NCBI RefSeq assembly: GCF_030695085.1
Contig: NZ_JAUYTS010000161.1
Location: 1-47,392, forward strand
DNA length: 47,392 nt
Source: Falsiroseomonas sp.
GTDB lineage: Bacteria > Pseudomonadota > Alphaproteobacteria > Acetobacterales > Acetobacteraceae
Direction: 5' to 3'
Below, in pieces: positions 39,356 to 47,391 of the stretch. A program made the translations under genes and the position numbers. Within the stretch, counting starts at the first letter, position 1, and each line of letters opens with the position of its first letter. The notes under the pieces were generated by a model, which saw nothing but the letters and a program-made list of their open reading frames with translations, was not told where the DNA came from and ran no database searches.

Positions 39356-39692
39356 TCGGCGCCCTTGGCCTTCGGTGAAGTCGGAGGCAGCGCTCCGCGC
39401 GGCATCCATTCGCGTATCAAGCATCGGGAGCCTTCCCCCAGGCGATGCGAGACTTGCTGCGCGCGGCATGCAGATCGCCCACCGCACCGCAATGGATGCC
39501 GTAGATGATCTCTACGAGGCAGCCGACAGCGCAAGCGGCTCAGAGCGAGCCGAAGGGATGGCGCGCGCCGCCGGCGCGAAGCTGGTCGCCAACAGAATCC
39601 ACCTGACGCTGGAAGAGCTTGCCAAGAAGGGCGTGAAGGCGCCGCGGCGCGGACTGGTGGAGATGCTGCGCGCGTTGAGATGTGGGCCATGA
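39348..39692 (+). CDS. Hypothetical helical protein
   Basis: 114 residues. MADRRPWPSVKSEAALRAAS then GDARLAARGMQIAHRTAMDA and MARAAGAKLVANRIHLTLEE. Basic C-terminus (KKGVKAPRRGLVEMLRALRC). Unrecognised. Starts inside the deaminase 3' end by 8 bases. Confidence 0.66.
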   Translation: MADRRPWPSVKSEAALRAASIRVSSIGSLPPGDARLAARGMQIAHRTAMDAVDDLYEAADSASGSERAEGMARAAGAKLVANRIHLTLEELAKKGVKAPRRGLVEMLRALRCGP

Positions 39693-40054
39693 CGGCGCTC
39701 GCCACCATCGCCGCCGCCCGCGGCGCGATCGCCAAGGCGCGCATCGATCTGTCGGACGAGAAGGAAGCGCAGCGTCAGATCGGTGAGGCGCTGACGTCCG
39801 CCGGGATCGAGTTCAGGCGGGAGGTGCCGCTGTCCCGCCGCGACCGGCCCGACTTCTTCCTGGACGCCGCCGGCTTGGCAATCGAGGTGAAGCTGCGCGC
39901 CGGGAAGATGGACATCTGGCGCCAGCTCAGCCGGTACGCGGAGCATGACCGGGTGCTGGCGCTGATGCTGGTGTCCAACACCTCGGTCGCCCTGCCTTCG
40001 GAGATCGCAGGCAAGCCGCTCTACTTCATCAGCCTCGGGAGGGCCTGGTTGTGA
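39689..40054 (+). CDS. PD-(D/E)XK-like nuclease, helicase partner
   Basis: 121 residues from ATG 39689. KEAQRQIGEALTSAGIEFRR and RRDRPDFFLDAAGLAIEVKL contain the PD...E-x-K core, then a helix (KMDIWRQLSRYAEHDRVLAL) and strand. Small nucleases of this kind usually precede a SNF2-like helicase in phage early operons, as here. Overlaps the previous gene by ATGA and the helicase by TGATG. Confidence 0.78.
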   Translation: MTALATIAAARGAIAKARIDLSDEKEAQRQIGEALTSAGIEFRREVPLSRRDRPDFFLDAAGLAIEVKLRAGKMDIWRQLSRYAEHDRVLALMLVSNTSVALPSEIAGKPLYFISLGRAWL

Positions 40055-41769
40055 TGGAAGCCATCGCCGGCGAACTATTCGCCCCGCCCCGCACCTATGG
40101 CCGCCTGCGCCTGAACGCTGCCGGCGCGTGGGAGATCAGCGATCTCGAGCCGCACGTCTCGATCCGCTTGAAGGCGGTGTTCCCGCGGGTGCCGAAGGGC
40201 AGCGCCGGACCCTTCACGCTGCGGAGGGATGAGGCGACGGACGCGGACCTGCGCTGGTTCATGGAGCGCTACCCGCTGGCCGTCTCCCCGGCCGATGCGG
40301 CCGCCATGGAGCGCGGCCAACGGTCCTTCTTCGCGACCCAGGCGGAGATGGAGCGCATCCTGCTGCCGAGCTACCGGCCGTCCGGCTATGTCGGGCTTCG
40401 GCCGGGCCAGGCCATCCGCGGCTATCAGGCGCAGGCGATCGAGATCGCGGCGCGCAGCAAGGGCCTGCTGCTGGGCGACGAGTGCGGCCTCGGAAAGACA
40501 TTCACCGCCGCCGGCTTCTGCCTCGGCGACGGCCGGCTGCCGGCGGCCATCGTCTGTCAGGTGCACATCCAGAAGCAGTGGCGGCATGTGGTCGAGCAGT
40601 TCACCACCCTGCGGGTGCACGCCATCAAGAAGACCATCCCCTACAGCCTGCCGCCGGCGGACATCTATGTGTTCCGCTACAGCCAGCTCGCCGGCTGGGC
40701 AGAGGTCTTCGCCACCGGCATGTTCAAGACCGTGATCTATGACGAGCCGCAGGAGCTGCGCGGCGGCACAGATACCGCCAAGGGCAAGGCCGCCGAGGTC
40801 GCGAGCCAGCACGCCGCCTGGCGCCTCGGGCTGACCGCGACGCCGATCTACAACTACGGCGCCGAGATCTTCCAGATCATGCGCTTCATCAACCCGGAGG
40901 TCCTGGGGGACTGGGCGGACTTCCGGCGCGAGTACCTGAGCGACCGCGGCCGCCTGCTGAGCCCGAAGGCGCTGGGCACCTACCTGCGGGAGCAATACGC
41001 CTTCCTACGGCGAACCAAGGGCGAGGTCGGGAAGGAACTGCCGGCGGTGAACCGCATCGTCGACACGGTCGGCTATGACGAGGGCGAGGTGCGGTCGATC
41101 GAGGCGCTGGCCCGCCAGCTCGCCATCCGCGCCACCACCGGCGCCTTCGTGGAACGGGGCAACGCGGCGCGGGAATTGGACATCATGGTCCGCCAGGCGA
41201 CCGGCGTGGCCAAGGCGCGGCACGTCGCGGACGTGGTCCGGATCCTGGTGGAAAGCGGGGAGCCGGTGGTGCTGATGGGCTGGCACCGCGCGGTTTACGA
41301 CATCTGGCTGGACCGGCTGAAGGACCTGAAGCCGGCCATGTACACGGGCAGCGAATCGGCCACGCAGAAGAACTCGGCGAAGGAGGCCTTCCTGGCCGGC
41401 CAGACGGATCTGCTGATCATGTCGCTGCGCTCCGCCGCCGGGCTGGACGGGTTGCAGGCCCGGTGCAGCACCATGGTCTTCGGCGAGCTCGACTGGTCGC
41501 CGGGCGTGCACCACCAGTGCATCGAGCGCCTGGACCGGGAGGGGCAGACGCAGCCGGTGACCGCGCTGTTCCTGGTCGCGGATGAAGGCAGCGATCCGCC
41601 TATCATGGAGATGCTCGGCCTCAAGGCCAGCGAGGCACACCAGGTGATCGACCCGGCGCTGGACCTGCAGCCAGTCGCGAATGATGAGAGTCGGCTTGCG
41701 GCACTGGTGCAGCGCTACCTGCATCGCCGCGGCGCGGCGCCGGTGGAAGCGGAGGCGATGGCAGCATGA
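40054..41769 (+). CDS. SNF2-like DNA helicase
   Basis: 571 residues. Walker A LLLGDECGLGKTFTAAGF, motif II VIYDEPQEL (DEPQ), motif III LGLTATPIYNYG, then helicase C with MGWHRAVYDIWLDRLKDLKP, SLRSAAGLDGLQARCSTMVF and GVHHQCIERLDREGQ (motif VI). Likely remodels DNA in phage replication or recombination, together with the upstream nuclease. ATG 40054 overlaps the nuclease stop; GTG 40051, better spaced from GGAGGG, is an alternative. Confidence 0.93.
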   Translation: MEAIAGELFAPPRTYGRLRLNAAGAWEISDLEPHVSIRLKAVFPRVPKGSAGPFTLRRDEATDADLRWFMERYPLAVSPADAAAMERGQRSFFATQAEMERILLPSYRPSGYVGLRPGQAIRGYQAQAIEIAARSKGLLLGDECGLGKTFTAAGFCLGDGRLPAAIVCQVHIQKQWRHVVEQFTTLRVHAIKKTIPYSLPPADIYVFRYSQLAGWAEVFATGMFKTVIYDEPQELRGGTDTAKGKAAEVASQHAAWRLGLTATPIYNYGAEIFQIMRFINPEVLGDWADFRREYLSDRGRLLSPKALGTYLREQYAFLRRTKGEVGKELPAVNRIVDTVGYDEGEVRSIEALARQLAIRATTGAFVERGNAARELDIMVRQATGVAKARHVADVVRILVESGEPVVLMGWHRAVYDIWLDRLKDLKPAMYTGSESATQKNSAKEAFLAGQTDLLIMSLRSAAGLDGLQARCSTMVFGELDWSPGVHHQCIERLDREGQTQPVTALFLVADEGSDPPIMEMLGLKASEAHQVIDPALDLQPVANDESRLAALVQRYLHRRGAAPVEAEAMAA

Positions 41770-42329
41770 ACCAGGAGCCAAGCTACGGCAAAGCCCTCTG
41801 GGCAAGGTGGCTGGAACGCAAAGGCGACCGCGTTCGTGTCTCGCGAGAGGATGACAGGCGGCTGCATACCCGAATGAGGTATCTGGTTGACCAGGGGTGG
41901 GCCACCATGGAGTGGATCGATGGCGAGACGCACTTTTCCGTGACGAAAGAGGGGCTTCTCGCCTATGCGACCGCGCTGACTGCGCATAACGCGAAGCACA
42001 ACGACGCCCGAGTGCGGAACGAGAGGCTGTTCGTGCCGTCGGCCACCGCTATCTGCACGACCTCCGCGCCACCCACGAGGTCAGCCCGCGATCGCGCTAT
42101 GGATTCGGCGGCGCGGGCGGCGGCTTTTTCTCCGCCTGGACAAGCCCGCAAAGCTTACTTGGCCGAGTTGCGCGCCGCCGGCTTCGCGGTGGTACCGATT
42201 AATCCGAGCGTGGAAATGGAGGTTGCCGGAACAGAGGCGTGGCTATGCGTCGCCCCCATGGAGGATCGGGCCGCTGTTTGCTACCGGGCCATGGTTGGCG
42301 AGGCGGAGGATGCACCCGATGTCGAGTGA
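41766..42329 (+). CDS. Hypothetical early protein
   Basis: 187 residues. ALWARWLERKGDRVRVSRED then DRRLHTRMRYLVDQGWATME and FSVTKEGLLAYATALT suggest a winged-helix-like N-terminal half; the middle is Ala/Ser-rich and the end (VAGTEAWLCVAPMEDRAAVC) strand-rich. Lower G/C bias than the neighbours. Overlaps by ATGA with the helicase; no family recognised. Confidence 0.66.
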   Translation: MNQEPSYGKALWARWLERKGDRVRVSREDDRRLHTRMRYLVDQGWATMEWIDGETHFSVTKEGLLAYATALTAHNAKHNDARVRNERLFVPSATAICTTSAPPTRSARDRAMDSAARAAAFSPPGQARKAYLAELRAAGFAVVPINPSVEMEVAGTEAWLCVAPMEDRAAVCYRAMVGEAEDAPDVE

Positions 42330-42561
42330 GGCCGCCACACCGCAATGGCTTGACCGCGCCGCGGCCGCTGAATGGGCGCAGCGCCGTGGCCTGCGGCACG
42401 TCACGGCGGACTACCTCCGCAAGGCGGCGGCGGCCGGCAACGGACCGCGCCACCACCGCATGGGCAAGTTCGCGCTCTACGCGCCGGAGGATCTGGAGGC
42501 CTGGCTTACGGCGTCGATCAAGCCGGCCGGCGAGGGGAGACGGCCACCGCGGGCGGCCTGA
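42319..42561 (+). CDS. Excisionase / helix-turn-helix DNA-binding protein
   Basis: 80 residues. QWLDRAAAAEWAQRRGLRHV then TADYLRKAAAAGNGPRHHRM and GKFALYAPEDLEAWLTASIK is the MerR-like winged-helix excisionase (HTH_17) pattern. GGAGG lies 9 bases upstream. Last gene of the rightward operon, facing the integrase and overlapping its 3' end by 85 bases. It probably directs excision, synthesised only when the lytic operon is on. Confidence 0.85.
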   Translation: MSSEAATPQWLDRAAAAEWAQRRGLRHVTADYLRKAAAAGNGPRHHRMGKFALYAPEDLEAWLTASIKPAGEGRRPPRAA

Positions 42562-43952
42562 CCGCGCCGCTTCGCCGGCTTCCGCTTGGCGCCCAGGCGC
42601 TTGATGCGCGCCTCGGCGAAGGGCTGGTCGAAGCCCCAGGTGTCCCGGTCCACCGGCCGCCCTTGCAGCTTTCCAACCTCATCCATCAGCAGGTCCATCC
42701 AGGCTACCAGCGCGGCGCGCTTCTGTTCCCACTGCTCCGACCGCTGGTAGACCCGCATCACCCCCGGCATGGTGGCGGAGGCGGCGTGGTTCAGCAGCCG
42801 GTCGACCACCGCCGGTTCCCACCCATGGTCGGCCAGGGTGGAGACGACAGTGCGACGGATGTCGTGCAGCGTGCCCTCTTCGATCCGAGACCCGGCCAGC
42901 AGCGCCCGGCGTATGTCCGTCCAGTTGCCGATCGGGCGGTTGCCGCGGCCGGCGAAAACCAGATCGGCCTCGCCTGAGCGCCGCGTCTCCCGCGGTGGCA
43001 GCCAGCGCAGCAGCGCCACGCCGGGGGAGGTGAGGGGCACCCGGGTCATCCGGCGGTGCTTCACCATGCCGGCCTCCATTTCCCAGTGCGGCCCAAGCAC
43101 CAGGTCATCCAGGTGCAGATGCTCATGCCGCAGGCGCTGGGCCTCCGACCGGCGGCAGGCGGTCAGCAGCATGAAGCGCACCAGCGCCCCGCGCCGGCCG
43201 AGGGCACCGGCGGCGATCCAGATCTGTGCCGCCTCGACCATGGTGTAGCGGTGGTCCCGCGGCGTCACCTTCTCCTGCGGGATCTCGTAGACCCGAATCC
43301 AGTTGGCCTTGATGCCGCGTTCCAGCAGCCAGGCGCGGGCGAAGCGGGCGATGCGGGAGAACACGTTGCGGAGCTGGTAGGCGGCGGAGCGGCCGGAGGT
43401 GCGGTCGATCAGCACCTGCAGCCGATCCGGGTCGAAGGCGCCCACGGTGTCCCCGGCCAGGAAGGGGCGGACGTGCTTGGCCTCGAGCCGCAGCATCTCT
43501 CGCTCATAAGCCGAGCTCTGTCCCGCCTGCGCCTTGCGGGCGATGGATGCTTCTACGCTGGCGCGCCAGGCGTCGAGCAGGTCGGGCAGCGGGATGGCGG
43601 CGCGGCGGCGCTCTTCCTCCGCCCGGGCCGCTTCATCCGCCTCCCGCTGCCGCTCGGCCAGCAGGTCCCGGCCGAGGGCTGCCGCCTGCTTGATGGCCTG
43701 CGCGGCGTCGCGCGCTGCGTCGGGGTGGACCGCGGGCCACTCGCCCAGGGTGACGAAGCGCTGCCGCTTGTCGCCCTTCACCCGGTATTTCAGGACGAAG
43801 GATGCGGCGCGGGCTACCACCTTCTGGCGGCGGACGCCGAAGCCGGGCAGGTCTTCATCCCAGATGGTGTCGCGCGGCACAGGCCCGTCATTTCCGGCGC
43901 CGGCAGCCCAGCGCTTGGTCAGGTCCTCCATGGTCCGCTTGCCGATCCGCAT
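42477..43952 (-). CDS. int: Tyrosine-family integrase
   Basis: 491 residues. N-terminal arm-binding (DUF4102-like) domain DEDLPGFGVRRQKVVARAAS then FVLKYRVKGDKRQRFVTLGE; core-binding helices (about 125-230); catalytic domain with Arg267 in LTACRRSEAQRLRHEHL, HDIRRTVVSTLADHG (His363, Arg366), NHAASATMPGVMRVYQR (His389, Tyr402). Catalyses recombination between phage and tRNA attachment sites. Upstream lies a site shared with the CI operator region. The long C-terminal tail after Tyr402 (about 90 residues) is basic. Confidence 0.95.
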   Translation of the reverse strand: MRIGKRTMEDLTKRWAAGAGNDGPVPRDTIWDEDLPGFGVRRQKVVARAASFVLKYRVKGDKRQRFVTLGEWPAVHPDAARDAAQAIKQAAALGRDLLAERQREADEAARAEEERRRAAIPLPDLLDAWRASVEASIARKAQAGQSSAYEREMLRLEAKHVRPFLAGDTVGAFDPDRLQVLIDRTSGRSAAYQLRNVFSRIARFARAWLLERGIKANWIRVYEIPQEKVTPRDHRYTMVEAAQIWIAAGALGRRGALVRFMLLTACRRSEAQRLRHEHLHLDDLVLGPHWEMEAGMVKHRRMTRVPLTSPGVALLRWLPPRETRRSGEADLVFAGRGNRPIGNWTDIRRALLAGSRIEEGTLHDIRRTVVSTLADHGWEPAVVDRLLNHAASATMPGVMRVYQRSEQWEQKRAALVAWMDLLMDEVGKLQGRPVDRDTWGFDQPFAEARIKRLGAKRKPAKRRGQAARGGRLPSPAGLIDAVSQASRSSGA

Positions 43953-44109
43953 GCCGCACCCTCCCGAGACCAGCGCAGATTACGCGCTTCCGGGTCCGGC
44001 TACCACAGGGCTACCACGCCAACGGGCTGTTCGGGGTGTGTTCTGGGCCTTATCGGACTTTATTGGCCCATATGAGACCCAATGATTTCAGCGACTTGGA
44101 GGGGAAATC
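43953..44109. promoter_or_regulatory. Integrase promoter and probable attachment arm region
   Basis: 157 bases between integrase and tRNA. ATTACGCGCTTCCGG at 43979-43993 is identical to 29350-29364 in the CI operator array. Direct repeats GGCTACCAC at 43998-44006 and 44009-44017 (11-bp period, one helical turn) are candidate integrase arm or excisionase sites. The rest is AT-richer, with TTATCGGACTTTATTGGCCC near 44049 that could bind IHF. Confidence 0.6.
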
Positions 44110-44150
44110 TGGTGTCCCCGGCGGGATTCGAACCCACGGCCCCCAGATTA
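44110..44150. other. Probable attachment site (attR/attL) in the tRNA 3' half
   Basis: Tyrosine integrases of this arrangement recombine within the tRNA, and the phage copy rebuilds the 3' end, leaving a functional tRNA. The gene here is intact and the prophage begins at its 3' end. The core length is unknown because the other copy is outside the window. Confidence 0.55.
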
Positions 44151-44186
44151 GGAATCTGGTGCTCTATCCGGCTGAGCTACGGAGAC
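44110..44186 (-). tRNA. tRNA-Arg (anticodon CCT)
   Basis: Full cloverleaf on the minus strand: acceptor GTCTCCG / CGGGGAC with discriminator A and encoded CCA (44112-44110), D-arm AGCTCAGCCGGATAGAGC, anticodon stem CCAGA / TCTGG with loop TTCCTAA (anticodon CCT), T-loop GGTTCGAATCC. 77 bases with CCA. Its 3' end points to the integrase. Confidence 0.96.
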
Positions 44187-44290
44187 GCCAAGGCGCAAAT
44201 ACCACACCCTCCGCCGCCGCCGCGAGGGGGTGGGATGACAGGCGCCGCATAAAGCGCATGATCGGCGCAACCGTGAAAGGAACCGCCCGC

Positions 44291-44470
44291 ATGCCGGAGC
44301 CGATGCCCGAGCCGCTGTTCGATGCGATGATCGCCCGCGCCGGGCTGGTGCTGACCCCGGCGCAGCGGGCCAGCATCCTCGATGCCTCCCGCTACCTCAC
44401 CGCCGCCAACGAACGCCTGCGCCCGCAGGACCAGGTGGCGCTGGAGCCGGCCACGGTGTTCCGGCCATGA
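44291..44470 (+). CDS. DUF4089 (AtzG-like) small subunit
   Basis: 59 residues from ATG 44291 with AAAGGAA 8 bases upstream. MIARAGLVLTPAQRASILDA then LEPATVFRP, a single helical domain seen fused to or preceding amidases; AtzG, which forms a complex with amidase AtzE, is the characterised member. The overlap with the amidase gene (ATGA) fits a complex. Host gene. Confidence 0.82.
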   Translation: MPEPMPEPLFDAMIARAGLVLTPAQRASILDASRYLTAANERLRPQDQVALEPATVFRP

Positions 44471-45852
44471 ACGAACTGCCCTTGGGCCTGGCCGCCGCCG
44501 CCCGGCTGATCGCGGCAAAGCAGGTCTCCCCGGTCGAACTGGCGGAGACCGCGCTGGCCCGCGCGGCGCGGCTGAACCCGGAACTGCACGCCTTCATCCG
44601 CCTGACCCCGGACCTCGCCCGCCAGCAGGCCCGCGCGGCGGAGGAACGGCAGATGGCCGGCACGCTGAAGGGTCCGCTGGACGGCATCCCGATCGGACAC
44701 AAGGACATCTACGAGACCGCCGGCATCCCCACCACCGGCCATTCCCGCATCCTGGAACACCATGTCCCGGCGCAGGACGCCGCGGTGGTGCGCGCCTGGG
44801 CGGAAGCCGGGGCGGTCACCATCGGCAAGACCGCGACGCATGAATTCGCCTGGGGCGGGCCGAGCTTCGACCTGCCCTGGCCACCCGCCCGCAACCCCTG
44901 GGACACCAGCCGCTTCACCGGCGGGTCCTCCACCGGCACGGGCGCGGCGGTCGCGGCGGGAATCGTGCTGGGCGGCACCGGCAGCGACACGGGCGGGTCG
45001 ATCCGCGGCCCAGCCGGGCTGTGCGGCCTGGCCGGCATCAAGCCGACCTATGGACTGTGCTCCCGCGCCGGCGTGCTGCCGCTGGCGCATAGCCTGGACA
45101 CCACCGGCCCGATCGCCTGGACCGTGGAGGATTGCGCGCTGCTGCTGCAGCCGATGGCCGGCCATGATCCCGCCGACCCTTCCTCCGCCGATCGCCCGGC
45201 GCCGGACCTGCTCGGCGGGCTGGAGGGCGGCGTGAAGGGGCTGCGGATCGGTGTGATTCGCCACTTCCATGAGCGGGACATCACCGCCAGCCCCGCCGTC
45301 CGCGCCGGTGTGGACCACCTGGCCGATGTGCTGCGCGCCGAGGGCGCCGTGGTCTCGGAGGTCACGCTGCCGCCGCTGACGGATTTCCACTTCGCCGGCT
45401 GGCTGATCCTGATGTCGGAGGCGCATGCGGTGCATGAGCCCTGGCTGCGCGCCCGCTTCAACGAATACGGCGAGATCCTGCGGGAAAGGCTGGCGCTGGC
45501 CGCGCTGGTCTCGGCGGCGGACTACCTCCAGGCGCAGCGCCGCCGCCGGCAGCTCTGCCAGCAGGTCGCCGCCGCCATGGAAGATGTGGATCTGCTGGTC
45601 ACGGCGGCGCAGGTGTCGGAAGCGCCGCCGATCGATCAGGTGCCGAAATTCGCCGGGCTGGAATCGCCCGGCCTGACCATGCCCTTCAACCTGACCGGCC
45701 AGCCGGCGCTGGCCGTCTGCACCGGCTTCGGGGTCGGTGGGCTGCCGGTCGGCGCCCAGATCATCGGCCGGCCCTTCGCGGATGCCCTGGTGCTGCGCGC
45801 CGGCCATGCCTTCGAGCGTGCGACCAACTGGCGCGCCAAGCGGGCGATGTAG
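44467..45852 (+). CDS. Amidase, GatA/AtzE family
   Basis: 461 residues. Catalytic Lys78 (GIPIGHKDIYETAG), Ser152/153 (FTGGSSTGTGAAVAAG) and nucleophile Ser176 (GSDTGGSIRGPAGLCGLAG) form the amidase signature triad; KPTYGLCSRAGVLPLAHSLD then TTGPIAWTVEDCALLL is typical. Hydrolyses amide bonds; with the DUF4089 partner it resembles the AtzE/AtzG pair, but substrate cannot be told from sequence. Stop is the TAG of the first tandem repeat unit at 45850-45852. Confidence 0.92.
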   Translation: MNELPLGLAAAARLIAAKQVSPVELAETALARAARLNPELHAFIRLTPDLARQQARAAEERQMAGTLKGPLDGIPIGHKDIYETAGIPTTGHSRILEHHVPAQDAAVVRAWAEAGAVTIGKTATHEFAWGGPSFDLPWPPARNPWDTSRFTGGSSTGTGAAVAAGIVLGGTGSDTGGSIRGPAGLCGLAGIKPTYGLCSRAGVLPLAHSLDTTGPIAWTVEDCALLLQPMAGHDPADPSSADRPAPDLLGGLEGGVKGLRIGVIRHFHERDITASPAVRAGVDHLADVLRAEGAVVSEVTLPPLTDFHFAGWLILMSEAHAVHEPWLRARFNEYGEILRERLALAALVSAADYLQAQRRRRQLCQQVAAAMEDVDLLVTAAQVSEAPPIDQVPKFAGLESPGLTMPFNLTGQPALAVCTGFGVGGLPVGAQIIGRPFADALVLRAGHAFERATNWRAKRAM

Positions 45853-45921
45853 TCCACCGCCCGGCGGGCGAATGTAGTCCACCGCCCGGCGGGCGGATGT
45901 AGTCCACCGCCCGGCGGGCGG
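45847..45921. repeat. Three tandem 25-bp repeats with palindromic core
   Basis: Three units (45847, 45872, 45897) plus a 9-base partial unit at 45922; the units differ by one base at the end of the first. Each holds ATGTAG and CCGCCC-ggc-GGGCGG, so each copy folds into a GC hairpin and brings its own stop. They fill the gap between the convergent amidase and membrane-fusion genes. Confidence 0.95.
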
Positions 45922-45927
45922 ATGCAG

Positions 45928-47391
45928 TCAGGGCAGCACCACATCCCCGGCCGCCAGGCCGCTGCGGATCTCCACACCCTCCGGCGTGCTGATACCGAGC
46001 ACCACGGGCACCATCGCCTCCGCCCCGTTGCGGCGCACCCGCACCATGCGGCTGCCGCCGCCATGGTCCCGCACGGCGTAGGGCGGCAGCACCAGGGCAG
46101 CCGGATTGTCATAGGTGACGATGGACAGGCTGGCGGACATGCCGACGGCCAGTTGCCGGCGCTGGTCCGGCGACAGCCCCTCCACCGCCACCGAGACCGG
46201 GAAGCTCGGCATTCCCTGCCGCGCGGCGGATTCGCCGCCAGCCTGGGCCGCCACGCTTATGACGCGGCCCTCCAGCACCAGGTCACCGAAGGCATCGCCT
46301 GTCACCGTCACCCGCTGGCCGACCCGCACCTTGTTGACATCGATCTCATCCACGGTGGCGCGCACCCGAAAAGTCTCCAGCGCGCCGATGGTGAACATGG
46401 TCTGGCCGCGCTGCACGCGCGATCCGGCCTCCACCGTTTCCGGCCGTCGGCCGCCCTGGGCCTCGGGCGGCATCAGCACCACGCCGGCGACGGGGGCGAG
46501 GACGGTGGCGTTGGCGAGGTCCGTCTCCAGCTCCTGCACCTTCGCCTCGGCATTGGCGAGTTCGAGTTCGGCGATCCGCAGCGTCTCCGCATCGCCGCGC
46601 GCCAGCGTCGCCTCCAGATCATTCTCCGCCGACTGCACCTGCAATTGCTGGTTCCGCTGCTGCTGCACCAGGGCGCGGTGTTCATCGGCCGCGATGATGC
46701 CGCGCGACAGCAGCATGCGGGTCTGCGCCACGCGGGTGGTGAGGTCTGTGGCCTCAAGGCGGGCCTGCGCCAGGGTGCGCCGGGCGCGCGCCACTTCGAA
46801 GCCGGTTTCCCAGCTCCGCAGTTCCGCCACGCGCTGGCGGGCGCGGATCTGCGCGCTGCGGGCCTCGCGCAGCCGCACCTCCACCTCGCCCAGGTTCAGC
46901 CGCAGCAGGGGCTGGCCGCGTTCCACCTGGCCGCCATACTGGAACAGCCTTTCCTGCACCAACCCGTCGAACGGCCCGACCACGCTGACCAGCGACCCCG
47001 CATCCAGCATGCCGACCACGGCGATGCGGGAGGTGATGGGCTGCGGCACCAGCGTGATGCTCGGCGCGCCGGATTGTGCCGGTGCGGCCGCGGTCCAGCT
47101 TGGCGCCGGCAGCCAGGCATAGGCGCCGGTGGCCAGCAGCAGCAGCGCCACGCCGGCGCCCGCGCCGAGGCGAGCCAGCCGCACGCGCCGCGCCACAAGC
47201 TGCATGCGGACGGCGCCGTTTTCCAGTTGCAGATAGGCGGTCTGCAGCTTGCGGTGCTGGTCCGCGAGGTCGCGCGTCAGCGCCGCCTCGGCTTCCGCCA
47301 GGCGCTCCGCCTCCGTCACATCGGTCAGCGTCGCGGTCAGGCCGAGCCGGCCGCGCGCGGCGCCGACGCGCAGGCGAAAGGCGCGGCTGAC
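45928..47391 (-). CDS. HlyD-type membrane-fusion protein with PAS-like N-terminus (5' end beyond edge)
   Basis: Open to the right edge. Past the GTG at 47319 the frame continues upstream with SRAFRLRVGAARGRLGLTAT and LTDVTEAERL, the PAS/PAC pattern (ends DVTExExxAExxL), so the gene probably begins outside the window. Then a coiled coil (AEAEAALTRDLADQHRKLQT), one transmembrane helix (LGAGAGVALLLLATGAYAWL) and an adaptor body: barrel-hybrid (GSLVSVVGPFDGLVQERLFQ, YGGQVERGQPLLRLNLGEVE), coiled hairpin (ARQRVAELRSWETG to about 275), ATVLAPVAGVVLMPPEAQGG and a C-terminal beta barrel (VRVGQRVTVTGDAFGDLVLE). It would link an inner membrane pump to the periplasm; an adjoining pump gene is not in view. 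Confidence 0.82.
   Translation of the reverse strand, partial: VSRAFRLRVGAARGRLGLTATLTDVTEAERLAEAEAALTRDLADQHRKLQTAYLQLENGAVRMQLVARRVRLARLGAGAGVALLLLATGAYAWLPAPSWTAAAPAQSGAPSITLVPQPITSRIAVVGMLDAGSLVSVVGPFDGLVQERLFQYGGQVERGQPLLRLNLGEVEVRLREARSAQIRARQRVAELRSWETGFEVARARRTLAQARLEATDLTTRVAQTRMLLSRGIIAADEHRALVQQQRNQQLQVQSAENDLEATLARGDAETLRIAELELANAEAKVQELETDLANATVLAPVAGVVLMPPEAQGGRRPETVEAGSRVQRGQTMFTIGALETFRVRATVDEIDVNKVRVGQRVTVTGDAFGDLVLEGRVISVAAQAGGESAARQGMPSFPVSVAVEGLSPDQRRQLAVGMSASLSIVTYDNPAALVLPPYAVRDHGGGSRMVRVRRNGAEAMVPVVLGISTPEGVEIRSGLAAGDVVLP

Larger units (their letters stand above)
1..44110. mobile_element. Siphovirus-like prophage (left end outside window)
   Basis: A contiguous phage gene set (tape measure, tail tube, connectors, HK97-type capsid, protease, portal, terminase, replication genes, CI/Cro-like switch, early operon, excisionase, integrase) stops at the 3' end of a tRNA-Arg gene, after which host-type metabolic and transport genes begin. 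The integrase lies next to the tRNA, the usual arrangement for tRNA-integrating temperate phages. The distal tail, lysis genes and the other attachment site must lie to the left of the window. Most structural genes look intact; one HNH gene is frameshifted. The exact right boundary depends on the att core, which cannot be defined without the left end. Confidence 0.93.

Noticed and set aside
1..44110. CRISPR array
   Set aside because: The only regular arrays are the in-frame tape measure repeats and short tandem repeats; no conserved repeat with unique spacers.
44110..44186. Direct repeat copy of the tRNA 3' end as the second att site
   Set aside because: No copy of the tRNA-Arg 3' segment noticed elsewhere in the window; expected outside to the left.
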